A DNA stretch of 64,000 nucleotides from UBA9926 sp038131595 (lineage in GTDB: Bacteria; Pseudomonadota; Gammaproteobacteria; Pseudomonadales; Azotimanducaceae). The notes under the pieces are model-generated. The model did no database searches and was not told the DNA's origin. It saw nothing but the letters and a program-made list of their open reading frames with translations. Positions 43,887 through 52,540 of the stretch are shown here, one piece after another. The translations under genes and the position numbers were made by a program. Numbering within the stretch: the first letter of the stretch is position 1; the number at the start of each line of letters is the position of its first letter. The stretch lies in contig JAYPPR010000003.1 of the NCBI GenBank assembly GCA_038131595.1, positions 124,001 through 188,000 on the forward strand, written 5' to 3'.

Positions 43887-44918
43887 GTGGACCAAATCGG
43901 TCGCCTCAGCCAAGGATTCAGTGCGCTCTTTCCAATTGGTACCAGTCGTGCTCACGCGGAGTGTCGTTACTCCAACCGCAGCGTAGGCTCGGATCCGCTC
44001 GATCACCATCTCGCGAGTGCCAATGAGGTTGGTCTTAAGCACCATTTCATCGGGCACGGCGCGAATAGCTTCTTCTTTCTTGCCATCGACCCACAGGGAC
44101 TGAACTTTCTTTGCCTCGGCTTCATACCCTGCACGACTAAACGCGTCGTTGTAAAAGTTCGTTTGCGCTGAGCCCATTCCCCCTAGGGTAAATGCCATCG
44201 CAGGACGTCTAGCTTCGATTAACCGTTCTACATCCTCGCTAATTTCGAGGCTGCCACCCACTTGAATATCTAAATCCGAAAGCGATCGGCCAGATTTTTC
44301 CAGTCCTCGCTGAAGCGGCGCCATAAATACATCAGCATGCTCTGGTACGAAGGACGTACCGATCCAACCGTCTGCGAGCTCGCCAGTCAGTTCCATCGCC
44401 TTTGGTCCGAGCGTGGCAAGGTAAATGGGAAGGTCCGGCGCGGGCGGCTGCGACAAACGAATGGGTTTACCCTCGCCGCCAGGCCTTGGTAGCACATAGT
44501 GCTCGCCATCATAAGCGACTCGTTCGCTGCGTAGCCCCATTTGGATGATTTCAACGCACTCGCGAAGCCGAGAGAGGGGTTTTGCAAAGGATGCGCCATG
44601 AAGGCCCTCTACGACCTGAGGGCCGCTGACTCCGAGGCCTAGAACGAATCGGTTATTCGACACCGTTCGAAGGCTTTGGGCCGTCATAGCGATCATCGGC
44701 GGCACGCGGGAGCTAATTTGTATGATTCCGGTGCCTAGCTTGATGTGCTGGGTCTTCGCAGCGATATAGGCGAGTGGAACAACAGCATCCATACCCCACG
44801 CTTCAGCCGACCAGACATAGTCCACGCCCATGCTGTCGGCCGCCATGGTGTATTGCACCAATTCTTGCCAGTCCTCACCGTTGTAATAGGCGCTACCAAT
44901 ACCAATGCCTACTTTCAT
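43872..44918 (-). CDS. Luciferase-like (LLM class) oxidoreductase, F420-type, second paralogue
   Basis: 348 residues; AAGGGG stands seven bases before the ATG. It shares architecture and exact motifs with the gene at 29791: VWSAEAWGMDAVVPLAYIAA, IKLGTGIIQISSR, GLGVSGPQVVEGLHG with FAKPLSRLRECVEI, ELADGWIGTSF and AYAAVGVTTLRVSTTG. These resemble mycobacterial F420-dependent enzymes. Cofactor (F420 or FMN) and substrate are not determinable from sequence. Divergent from the acyl-CoA dehydrogenase at 45069. Confidence 0.83.
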   Translation of the reverse strand: MKVGIGIGSAYYNGEDWQELVQYTMAADSMGVDYVWSAEAWGMDAVVPLAYIAAKTQHIKLGTGIIQISSRVPPMIAMTAQSLRTVSNNRFVLGLGVSGPQVVEGLHGASFAKPLSRLRECVEIIQMGLRSERVAYDGEHYVLPRPGGEGKPIRLSQPPAPDLPIYLATLGPKAMELTGELADGWIGTSFVPEHADVFMAPLQRGLEKSGRSLSDLDIQVGGSLEISEDVERLIEARRPAMAFTLGGMGSAQTNFYNDAFSRAGYEAEAKKVQSLWVDGKKEEAIRAVPDEMVLKTNLIGTREMVIERIRAYAAVGVTTLRVSTTGTNWKERTESLAEATDLVHSISV

Positions 44919-45068
44919 CCCGCGTCCCCTTAAAAAAATATCAACCTAAAAAAATGCACCATGCCAGAAGACAGGGGGCTCCGTCTACTTCGAGTCGTCG
45001 AGGCATGCTTCGAGTTGCTCTAAGTGCTGACGGTCCGTTAGATTGGCAGCCGTGCGGAGGAGATTGTG

Positions 45069-46220
45069 ATGCCCGAACAGTTACCCCAGGCCATTGAGGC
45101 AGTGATCATTGAGGCTCGTCAATTTTTAGTCGATGAAATTGATAGCAGGCGCGCATCTATTCACGAGAGCGATGTTGACGTGGAATCTTCGCGACAACTT
45201 CATCGGGAAGTGAGAGAGGCATCCAAACGTGCTGGGTTTTTTCAAAAAACCCAACCGGCAGAGTTCGGCGGAAATCCTGCGAGTTGTCTTGAGCTCACAG
45301 TCCTTCGCGAGCTTTGGGCAAAGGCGAATACGCCGCTCACAAGATCTATTTTTGGTCCAGGGCCTGGATTGCTTCACGAGGCAGAGGGACTCCTCAAAAC
45401 CCACTATCTTGATCCAGTGATAGCGGGTGATAAGCGCGGGGCTTTTGGATTTACCGAACCCGATGATGCACCGAGGCCGACCTGGGCAGTACTCCATGAT
45501 GGGAAGCTCACCATCTATGGTCAGAAATCGTACGTCACCGGCGGTGCAACCGCTGACTTTCTCTCGATTTTGGTCAATGTTGAAGATCCAGCCGGCGCCA
45601 AATTGGGAACTGCCATGGTGGTCGTCGACCGGGATGCCGATGGCGTCGTGATCGATCGGACCTTTTCATCGATGGAAGGTGGCGGCCATGCAGCTTTTCG
45701 GTTTGAGGGCGCGGAGGTCCCTTCATGGCAATTGGTTGGAAAGCTTGGCGAGGGCATGCCGCGCGCGCTCGCGAATATCCAGAATGTCAGGCTGATGGTT
45801 GCGGCTGAGGCTTGTGGTATTTGTTTGTGGACGCTGGAATATCTCGCCGAGCAGCTACAACTGCCGCATCGAAGTGGAGAGTCGCTATCAGCGAGAGAGG
45901 GGGTGAGATTGCGTTATGCGGATCTTCGGATTGAGACCTACGCTGCGCGCAGCATGCTGTATCGGGTCGCGCGGCTAGTGGACTCAGGCGAGAACGCTGT
46001 GAATGAAGTGATCAGCGCAAAGGTATTTTGCACGGAACTCGTTGGTCGGGTGGTGGATACCGCTGTCCAGTTAGTGGGCGGTAGTGCGCTCGTCACTGGG
46101 CATCCGCTTGAGCATCTGTACCGAAAGGTTCGTTCAATGCGACTCATCGAAGGGGCAAACGATTTATTGCGGTTAAATTTAACCAAGGGATTTTTTGATC
46201 TAGGGAAGGGGAGTCTATAA
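45069..46220 (+). CDS. Acyl-CoA dehydrogenase family protein
   Basis: 383 residues from ATG 45069, six bases after GGAGGAG; the GTG at 45066 is less well placed. ACAD features are GAFGFTEPDDAPRPTW, IYGQKSYVTGGATADF and, near the C-terminus, AVQLVGGSALVTGHPLEHLYRKVRSMRLIEGAND (key residues: the closing RLIEGAND helix). The glutamate base region is diverged from standard short-chain enzymes. Three bases separate it from the downstream transporter, so substrate uptake and oxidation are probably linked. Confidence 0.85.
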   Translation: MPEQLPQAIEAVIIEARQFLVDEIDSRRASIHESDVDVESSRQLHREVREASKRAGFFQKTQPAEFGGNPASCLELTVLRELWAKANTPLTRSIFGPGPGLLHEAEGLLKTHYLDPVIAGDKRGAFGFTEPDDAPRPTWAVLHDGKLTIYGQKSYVTGGATADFLSILVNVEDPAGAKLGTAMVVVDRDADGVVIDRTFSSMEGGGHAAFRFEGAEVPSWQLVGKLGEGMPRALANIQNVRLMVAAEACGICLWTLEYLAEQLQLPHRSGESLSAREGVRLRYADLRIETYAARSMLYRVARLVDSGENAVNEVISAKVFCTELVGRVVDTAVQLVGGSALVTGHPLEHLYRKVRSMRLIEGANDLLRLNLTKGFFDLGKGSL

Positions 46221-46222
46221 CC

Positions 46223-47533
46223 ATGAGTCAGGACCAAAACAAAGAACAAAATATGCGTCGTGTGGCGCTGACCTCGCTGGCTGGCACCAGCATCGAGTGG
46301 TATGACTTTTTCCTCTACGGAACTGCAGCTGCGGTCATTTTTCCAAAGGCGTTTTTCCCTCAGGATCTACCGCCGATGGTGCTGCTTATTATTTCCTTTA
46401 GTACATTTGCTGTCGGATTTATTGCGCGTCCGCTCGGAGGACTGATTTTTGGACACTTCGGAGACCGGGTAGGCCGTAAGCGCACCCTGGTGGTTGCATT
46501 GATGATGATGGGTGCAGCAACCACTTTGATTGGCTTGCTCCCGACCTACGCGGCAATCGGGGTCGCTGCGCCGCTAATTTTAGTACTGCTTCGGTTTGTG
46601 CAAGGGCTTGCCATTGGAGGACAGTGGGGCGGCGCGATGCTTTTGGTCACCGAGAGTGCACCAGCTGATCAGCGAGGATGGTACGGGGCTTATGCGCAAG
46701 CAGGAGCACCCGTCGGCGTTATCTTGGCCAATCTCGCCTTCATTGGGGTCAGTAGCTCGATGAGCGAGGAGGCGTTCATGGACTGGGGGTGGCGATTGCC
46801 GTTTATTGCGAGCATCGTTCTCATTGGCATCTCCATGTACGTGCAGCTCCGTCTGGAAGACACCGAGGCGTTCAAAGCGTTGCAGGAATCCCAAGATGGC
46901 GAAGCGAGTGATCAGCCCATTGCTTCGTCGCCCGTGGTTGAAGCCATTCGCAAATACCCCAAGCGGATTATGCTCGCTGCTGGAGCCTTTTTGTCTGTGC
47001 AGGTGACCTTCTATATTTTGATCGCGTTCATCATTGCGTACGGTGTCACTGCACCTGAGCTCGCTTTATCCAGAGACACGATGCTAACTGCGGTTCTCAT
47101 CGCCGCAGCGATTATGGTGCCGTCCCAGTTTTATTTCTCGGGGCTCTCGGATCGCGTCGGTCGCAAACAGATTTATCGGTGGGGTGCGATTTTGACTGGG
47201 CTTTGGGGGTTTGCGTTGTTCCCATTGATCAACACGGGTGAACCGCTGATGATCGTCATCGCTGTGACACTAGGGCTTACGTTTTTGGGCATGCAGTATG
47301 GTCCCCAGGCCGCGTACTTCACCGAGCTCTTTACTACCGAGGTTCGTTACTCGGGTGCATCGCTCGGTTACCAGATCGGCGCTATTTTGGGCGGAGCGTT
47401 AGCGCCGACTATCGCGGTGCTACTCTGGAACGAGCTCGGTATTTTTTATGTGTCCGTTTACATACTCATAGCCGCAATTCTGACGCTACTGTCGCTGTCG
47501 GCTCTGGAGGAAACGAAAGGGCGTACACTCTAG
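46223..47533 (+). CDS. MFS transporter, metabolite:H+ symporter (MHS) family
   Basis: 436 residues with 12 predicted hydrophobic segments. The MHS signature is clear: SLAGTSIEWYDFFLYGTAAA at the N-terminus, FGHFGDRVGRKRTLV as the cytoplasmic loop 2-3 motif and a repeat of it at GLSDRVGRKQIYRW. Homologues such as KgtP, ShiA and ProP import carboxylates, shikimate or osmolytes with protons. Coupled to the acyl-CoA dehydrogenase immediately upstream, which suggests import of a carboxylate that is then activated and oxidised. Confidence 0.92.
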   Translation: MSQDQNKEQNMRRVALTSLAGTSIEWYDFFLYGTAAAVIFPKAFFPQDLPPMVLLIISFSTFAVGFIARPLGGLIFGHFGDRVGRKRTLVVALMMMGAATTLIGLLPTYAAIGVAAPLILVLLRFVQGLAIGGQWGGAMLLVTESAPADQRGWYGAYAQAGAPVGVILANLAFIGVSSSMSEEAFMDWGWRLPFIASIVLIGISMYVQLRLEDTEAFKALQESQDGEASDQPIASSPVVEAIRKYPKRIMLAAGAFLSVQVTFYILIAFIIAYGVTAPELALSRDTMLTAVLIAAAIMVPSQFYFSGLSDRVGRKQIYRWGAILTGLWGFALFPLINTGEPLMIVIAVTLGLTFLGMQYGPQAAYFTELFTTEVRYSGASLGYQIGAILGGALAPTIAVLLWNELGIFYVSVYILIAAILTLLSLSALEETKGRTL

Positions 47534-47708
47534 CGGCCTGAATTCACAGGAAGAGAGCGCCCCTGGCCCGGGGCCGATTTGCCCGGTGGTTAAGTGAACT
47601 TGATCAAAGCACAGCATTGCTGATTCGCGAAAAGAGTGATGAGCACGCGACGCTTGTGGTCAGTGGCAATCCCAGATGGTTGTTTTCACGAAGGCGGGCC
47701 CAGCAACC

Positions 47709-49259
47709 TTAGGGCCGATAACCGAATCGTGATGGGCCGGGCTGCAAAGCTTCCGCTGCGAGATTCGCCCACTGGCACAAGGTCTCTCTGGTTCGAGCTG
47801 GTTCGATGATGTCCTCGATTTCGAAAAATTCAGCCGATCGGAAGGGAGAGCGCACCTTGTTCAGACGAGCTTTGATATCGGCCAGCAATCGTTCGGGGTT
47901 GTCGGATTCAGCGAGTTCGGCCTTGTACGCCACTTCAATGCCCCCCTCAATGGGTAGTGAGCCCCAATCGCCAGACGGCCAAGCAAATCGGTAATGGTGA
48001 TGTCCGGGTTGGGTATTCGCTGCGCCCGCGACGCCAAAGGCTTTGCGGATGATCACGCTGCAGAAAGGAACCGTGGTCTGGCCTAGGGCCGCGAGTGCTG
48101 TAGAACCCACTCGAATCGTGCCACTCTCTTCTGACTGTTTGCCAATCAAGAAGCCAGGGCAATCCACTAGGTGGATAAGTGGCAGATGAAAAGTCGAGGC
48201 AAGATCGCAAAATCGCACGAGTTTCTTGCAGCTATCTGCCGTCCAGGCGCCGCCGTAAATCATTGGGTCTTCCGCGAAGATGGCGACGGGCAGGCCGTCC
48301 AAGCGAGCAAGCCCTGTGATAACGGACTTACCCCACTTTTTACCGATCTCAAAAAATGAGTCGGTATCGACGACTGTCTCGATCACCCGCCGCATTTTGT
48401 ACACTTTTCGCGGATCACGAGGAACGATGTCATTCAGTTCTGGGGATTGGCGGTCCGTTGGATCCACGCAGTCAACGCGAGGCGGTAACTCGTCGACGTT
48501 GCTAGGCAGGTAACTGAGAAATTGCTTGGCTCGCCTGAACGCTTCCGCCTCGCTCTCCACTTCGTCATCGATTGACCCGTTCCGCGTGTGAATCTCGCTG
48601 GATCCAAGCTCCTCTTTGGATACATCACCGAGACTCGCCCAGTCGACGAGTGCAGGACCTGCAATCATCATTTGTGCCGAATGTTTGACGATGACCGAGT
48701 AATGCGAAGTGGTGACCCTGGCAGCGCCGATGCCGGCAACGCTGCCCAGAGCCAGCGAGACTGATGGCGCAACACTCAAGTGCTGAACAATCGTTTCCCA
48801 ACCTGCAACGCGAGGGATATAGGTTCTACCTGCCATCTCTATGGTTTTGACCGAGCCGCCGCCGCCCATGCCGTCGACCAACCGGATATGCGGTCGCCTT
48901 AATTCGAGCGCAAGCCCTTCGGCGTGAAGCCGTTTGCCCGCTATAGAAGCATCGGCCGAGCCGCCTCTCACCGTGAAGTCATCGCCAGACAGGATGACGG
49001 AGCGACCATCAAGCTTGGCTGAACCGAATACAAAGTTTGATGGTGTGACTTGTTCTAGCTCGCCCTGGTCATTGTACTGACCCACCCCAGCAAGTTTTCC
49101 AATCTCATGGAAGGAGTGGTCATCGGCGATCTCATCGATGCGCTCGCGGATGGTCAGCTTGCCAAATTCGTGCTGTCTGGCGACTTTCTCCTCACCTCCC
49201 ATGGCCTCAGCAAGGGAGGTTCGAAGGCGCAATTCGTCAAGCTCGTCATTCCAGGTCAT
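47709..49259 (-). CDS. Acyl-CoA carboxylase carboxyltransferase subunit
   Basis: 516 residues of the crotonase-like carboxyltransferase fold (PccB/MccB type). N-terminal ERIDEIADDHSFHEIG, acyl-CoA oxyanion loop around GMGGGGSV, biotin-side GALGQTTVPFC-like region (ALGQTTVPFCSVIIRKAFGVAG) and a LVDCPGFLIG block are characteristic. It transfers CO2 from carboxybiotin to an acyl-CoA. The biotin carboxylase/BCCP subunit is not adjacent, and some relatives instead act without biotin, so the exact substrate is open. It is divergent from the phosphatase gene at 49368. Confidence 0.85.
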   Translation of the reverse strand: MTWNDELDELRLRTSLAEAMGGEEKVARQHEFGKLTIRERIDEIADDHSFHEIGKLAGVGQYNDQGELEQVTPSNFVFGSAKLDGRSVILSGDDFTVRGGSADASIAGKRLHAEGLALELRRPHIRLVDGMGGGGSVKTIEMAGRTYIPRVAGWETIVQHLSVAPSVSLALGSVAGIGAARVTTSHYSVIVKHSAQMMIAGPALVDWASLGDVSKEELGSSEIHTRNGSIDDEVESEAEAFRRAKQFLSYLPSNVDELPPRVDCVDPTDRQSPELNDIVPRDPRKVYKMRRVIETVVDTDSFFEIGKKWGKSVITGLARLDGLPVAIFAEDPMIYGGAWTADSCKKLVRFCDLASTFHLPLIHLVDCPGFLIGKQSEESGTIRVGSTALAALGQTTVPFCSVIIRKAFGVAGAANTQPGHHHYRFAWPSGDWGSLPIEGGIEVAYKAELAESDNPERLLADIKARLNKVRSPFRSAEFFEIEDIIEPARTRETLCQWANLAAEALQPGPSRFGYRP

Positions 49260-49367
49260 GAGTGATCCTTTGCTATTCGTGAACGCGTGTTGAAAACCAG
49301 AATAACGAGGGTGTATGGCCAGATCAACGCGGGCTGGTTACCATCTCCGCAGCGAGAAGGAGGGGAC

Positions 49368-50063
49368 ATGGATCAAAAAGAGTACCGGCAAGCTCGATTT
49401 GCAGCGCCACCTGGAGCCTGTAGCGTCATTTTAGTGCGACATGGTGAATCAAGAGCGGCAAGGCCTGGTGAACCCTTTCCCCTGGTCGATGGCCAAGGAG
49501 ACCCGGAGCTCGCACCAAATGGTCGCGCCCAGGCAACTCGAGTCGGCGAACGGCTGAAAGCGTCGCCGATCACGGCAATTTACGCCACAAAACTGCAGCG
49601 AACGCAGGAGACGGCAGCACCGCTGGCGGAACATCTCGGTTTGTCCATCCAAATCAATCCGGATTTACATGAGGTCCACCTCGGAGAATGGGAAGGGGGC
49701 ATCCTTCGAATTAAGGCTGCGGAAGGCGACCCGATCTACGAGAGAATGCACCAAGAGGGCCGGTGGGATGTGATCCCTGGCGCGGAGGCAACCGAGGTAT
49801 TTCGCACTAGACTGCTAAGAGGCATAGACACCATTGCGAGAGCGCACCCCAACGAGATGGTCGCAGTATTTGTCCATGGCGGGGTGATCGGCCAATTATT
49901 AGAGGCTGCGACTGGTGCTCGAGGATTTGCGTTTAGTGGCGCCGATAATGGCTCGATTAGTCAGGTTGTTGTCACAGGGGAGCAACTCATCGTGCGGGGC
50001 TTCAACGATGCGACCCATTTGATCGGTCTAGCAGACGCCGGCGGCTCTCAGTTGCCAACCTGA
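49368..50063 (+). CDS. Histidine phosphatase family protein (phosphoglycerate mutase-like)
   Basis: 231 residues from ATG 49368, preceded by AAGGAGG. The catalytic LVRHGES motif lies near residue 22, the second-half acid in HEVHLGEWEGG, and the second catalytic His in VFVHGGVIGQLL. The family dephosphorylates sugars, nucleotides or phosphoproteins. The substrate is unknown and context gives no clue beyond the nearby acyl-CoA genes. Confidence 0.87.
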   Translation: MDQKEYRQARFAAPPGACSVILVRHGESRAARPGEPFPLVDGQGDPELAPNGRAQATRVGERLKASPITAIYATKLQRTQETAAPLAEHLGLSIQINPDLHEVHLGEWEGGILRIKAAEGDPIYERMHQEGRWDVIPGAEATEVFRTRLLRGIDTIARAHPNEMVAVFVHGGVIGQLLEAATGARGFAFSGADNGSISQVVVTGEQLIVRGFNDATHLIGLADAGGSQLPT

Positions 50064-50189
50064 TCATTCAACTTTCTAGCGTCACCCGCTCGGTTGGGCG
50101 AGCTATCCCGTTCATTTACAGGATCGAGTCTGTTGCCCTTAGACCGTTTTTGGTGGCGCCAAGGCGACAACGTTTGATTGGACTGAGCG

Positions 50190-50195
50190 TATAAT
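50190..50195 (+). promoter_or_regulatory. TATAAT -10 box before the PhyH gene
   Basis: A perfect TATAAT lies 28 bases before the ATG at 50224. A convincing -35 hexamer at the proper distance is lacking, so it may be an activator-dependent promoter or chance. Confidence 0.35.
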
Positions 50196-50223
50196 TCACG
50201 AATAGCTCACTGGACTTCGCCAG

Positions 50224-50985
50224 ATGGTGGAATCTCTCCAACAATTGAAAGCAACCTTCGATGATCAGGGCTTTGTGGTCGTGCCTGGTCTGTTACCCCA
50301 AGCGCTGCGGGAGCAGCTGCTCGGCATTGCGGCAGAGCACCTAGCCATGAAGTTGGCCCCGGTGGAATATGAGGTTGATGTTCACTATCCCGGGTCTCCA
50401 TTAGATGACACCTCAGAGGGCGCCGAAACCGCCAGGCGGCTATTGCAAACCTACTCGAGACACAGTGCCTTTCGCGAGTGGGGTACGGCAGATCAGATCA
50501 AAGCGATTTTGAGTGAGCTCTTTGGCCACGGTGAGGTGCTGCTGTCCCAGTGTCACCACAATTGCGTGATGACTAAGCAGCCGGGTTTTTCCAGCGTGAC
50601 ACGATGGCACCAAGACATTCGCTACTGGCACTTTGACCGGCAAGACTTAATTAGCGTTTGGTCTGCGCTTGGGGACGAATCCAAAAGAAATGGCTGCCTG
50701 CGGGTGTTGCCAGGAAGCCATCGGTGGACCTTGGATCCTGGGCAATTTGATGCTGCGCGATTCCTCCGCTCTGACCTAGACAGTAATAAAGCCCTGCTAA
50801 AAACGGCGCAGGCGGTGCCGCTGAACCCCGGAGACGTGTTGTTTTTCCATGCGCGCTTGTTTCACGCGGCGAGCAGGAATACGTCGTCCGAAACCAAATA
50901 CTCATTGGTCTACACCTATCACGAGGCAAGCAACGCGCCCATTGAGTCAACCCGATCGGCACAATTCCCGAGCATTCCGTTCTAG
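50224..50985 (+). CDS. Phytanoyl-CoA dioxygenase (PhyH)-family Fe(II)/2-oxoglutarate enzyme
   Basis: 253 residues. A jelly-roll fold is indicated by TRWHQDIRYWHF (His-x-Asp iron ligands, ~residues 127-129), CLRVLPGSHRW, and PGDVLFFHARLFHAASRN (distal His ligand) followed by an Arg/Tyr strand for 2-oxoglutarate. The family hydroxylates lipid-CoA or small metabolites. The ribosome-binding site is weak. Substrate unknown. Confidence 0.85.
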   Translation: MVESLQQLKATFDDQGFVVVPGLLPQALREQLLGIAAEHLAMKLAPVEYEVDVHYPGSPLDDTSEGAETARRLLQTYSRHSAFREWGTADQIKAILSELFGHGEVLLSQCHHNCVMTKQPGFSSVTRWHQDIRYWHFDRQDLISVWSALGDESKRNGCLRVLPGSHRWTLDPGQFDAARFLRSDLDSNKALLKTAQAVPLNPGDVLFFHARLFHAASRNTSSETKYSLVYTYHEASNAPIESTRSAQFPSIPF

Positions 50986-51301
50986 TTGACGGGTGTTAGT
51001 AGTCAATGGGCTTGCAATCGATAGCTTGTTATCGACAGGTTTGCCGCCGCACGCTGACCTCAACGTCGCTTATCTCAAGTGCAATGAGGGCCTTGCGCTC
51101 TCCAAGCTATCAGTGATGAGCTCCCGAATAGACCACTCATCGAGGGCTTCCGCGGGATAATCGCATTGGCTTACGGCAGAGCTTGTGGCTTTAAGTTGAA
51201 AGAGCACTGAAAGTAAAAGAAGTCCGTAAGGTTAAAAGAGTGAAGCCCCCCCCCTCAATGATGGGGCGTGGCCTTGAATCCTCTGTTCCGTGATTATCCC
51301 C
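50986..51301. other. Intergenic region between convergent PhyH and oxyR genes
   Basis: 316 bases without a supportable gene. The right part is purine-rich, then has a run of nine C (51246-51254) followed by TCAATGAT and GGGG, so that on the minus strand a CCCC/GGGG hairpin lies ~36 bases after the oxyR stop. It could be a weak terminator. The homopolymer run is also a site prone to length error. Confidence 0.4.
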
Positions 51302-52207
51302 TTAGCTTTGCGTTGGGATAGCGTCTCTAAAACAGTCGATCAGCGTCATGAGGGCGTCTGCCCTTGAGTGGCCTCTTCGCCATGCAAAACCAATGTCCCT
51401 GTGAAATCGGTCGAGTGGCAGCGCTTCTGTTTTAATGGGTGTTCCATTGAGGATACCTGCGTCCAATGCCATTTGCGGCAATATGGTCACCCCTACATCG
51501 TTTTGAACCATCTGCACGAGCATTTGCAGGCTGTTTGCGCCAAAGGTGTGGATCTTTTTATGGCTCTTTAGTCGGCAACCTGCGAGCGCGTGGTCTCTTA
51601 GACAATGACCGTCATCCAACAAGAGAAGGCTCTCGTCGGGTAAGTCGTCAAAGTTGATCAAGCCATCTTCGACAATCGATGAGCCCTCACAAAAGGCAAG
51701 GTGGAGTGGCTCGCGGTAAATGGTGATGGTTTCAAGAGAGCCTGCATCGTAGGGTAGCGCTATGAGTGCCAGGTCTAATTGGTTCGCCAGCAGCTCTGCA
51801 ACTAATCCTGCCGTCGTGTCTTCGCGCAGGTAGAGCTGAAGGGATGGAAAGGCTTCTCTTAGCGTTGCAGCGTAATGCCCCATGACGTAGGGCGCGATGG
51901 TATGGATACCGCCGATCTTGATGGGAAGCGACAGAGGATTATGAAAAGCCTGAGCTTCTTCCATCAAGTCTTCGACTTGCATGATGATGTAGCGACTCCG
52001 GTCAGCGATCCTGAGCCCGAGCTCGGTGAAGGCAACGCTTTTGTTCGTCCGTTCGACAAGTTGAACATCCAAAAAGCGCTCGAGTTCCCTGATTCCAGAG
52101 CTCAGGGTTGATTGGGTGACATTGAGTGCCTGCGCGGCTCTGCCAAAGTGGAGGTGGTCATGTAAGGCGACGAGATACTGCAGTTGTCTGACGGGTGGTA
52201 AAAACAC
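51302..52207 (-). CDS. oxyR: OxyR-type LysR peroxide-sensing regulator
   Basis: About 301 residues from GTG 52207 (TTGGAG eight bases upstream); longer starts up to 52486 add a tail unlike LysR proteins. The N-terminal helix-turn-helix is HFGRAAQALNVTQSTLSSGI. The C-terminal sensor carries LLLDDGHCLRDHALAGC, with two cysteines nine residues apart (about 202 and 211), matching E. coli OxyR Cys199/Cys208 that form the peroxide-induced disulfide. NDVGVTILPQMAL is also typical. It would activate antioxidant genes; no katG, ahpC or dps is inside the window. Transcribed divergently from the ThDP enzyme. Confidence 0.82.
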   Translation of the reverse strand: MFLPPVRQLQYLVALHDHLHFGRAAQALNVTQSTLSSGIRELERFLDVQLVERTNKSVAFTELGLRIADRSRYIIMQVEDLMEEAQAFHNPLSLPIKIGGIHTIAPYVMGHYAATLREAFPSLQLYLREDTTAGLVAELLANQLDLALIALPYDAGSLETITIYREPLHLAFCEGSSIVEDGLINFDDLPDESLLLLDDGHCLRDHALAGCRLKSHKKIHTFGANSLQMLVQMVQNDVGVTILPQMALDAGILNGTPIKTEALPLDRFHRDIGFAWRRGHSRADALMTLIDCFRDAIPTQS

Positions 52208-52540
52208 GGCAAGCACTCCAAGACGATGGCGTAAGTGTACCGCGAACGGGCTATGCAGTTGCAGAGCCTTGTAACCAACGATGCTAAGTAATGCTTGCAA
52301 TTCTCCGGCAGGCGGCGATGAACCTATGTCATCGATGCCTACGGCAAGATGCTCACTTGCATGGGGATAATTCGCTTCGTTCGAATTGGAGATTCGATCT
52401 GTAACCCGAGACCAACTTTTCTCCTTGAGTGCCACCTGGCGCTCAGCATCGCACCGAGCCTCGGGCGTTGAAGCCTTCATTGCCAAGCATTCTTCAACCG
52501 ATCATGATTGAGGCATCGGAACGGTCAATGGGTTAACGAG
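52208..52540. other. Divergent region between oxyR and the ThDP enzyme
   Basis: 333 bases that should hold both promoters and possible OxyR autoregulatory sites. The oxyR frame is open through most of it but without LysR similarity. I could not define operators by eye. Confidence 0.4.

Noticed and set aside
43744..43986. Plus-strand ORF with a four-residue x-x-K-S repeat
   Set aside because: The repeat is the translation of the 12-base DNA array and half of the frame is antisense to the LLM gene; no good ribosome-binding site.
51246..51254. Nine-C run as a phase-variation switch
   Set aside because: It lies in non-coding DNA ~50 bases past a gene end and is not placed to change a frame or promoter spacing.
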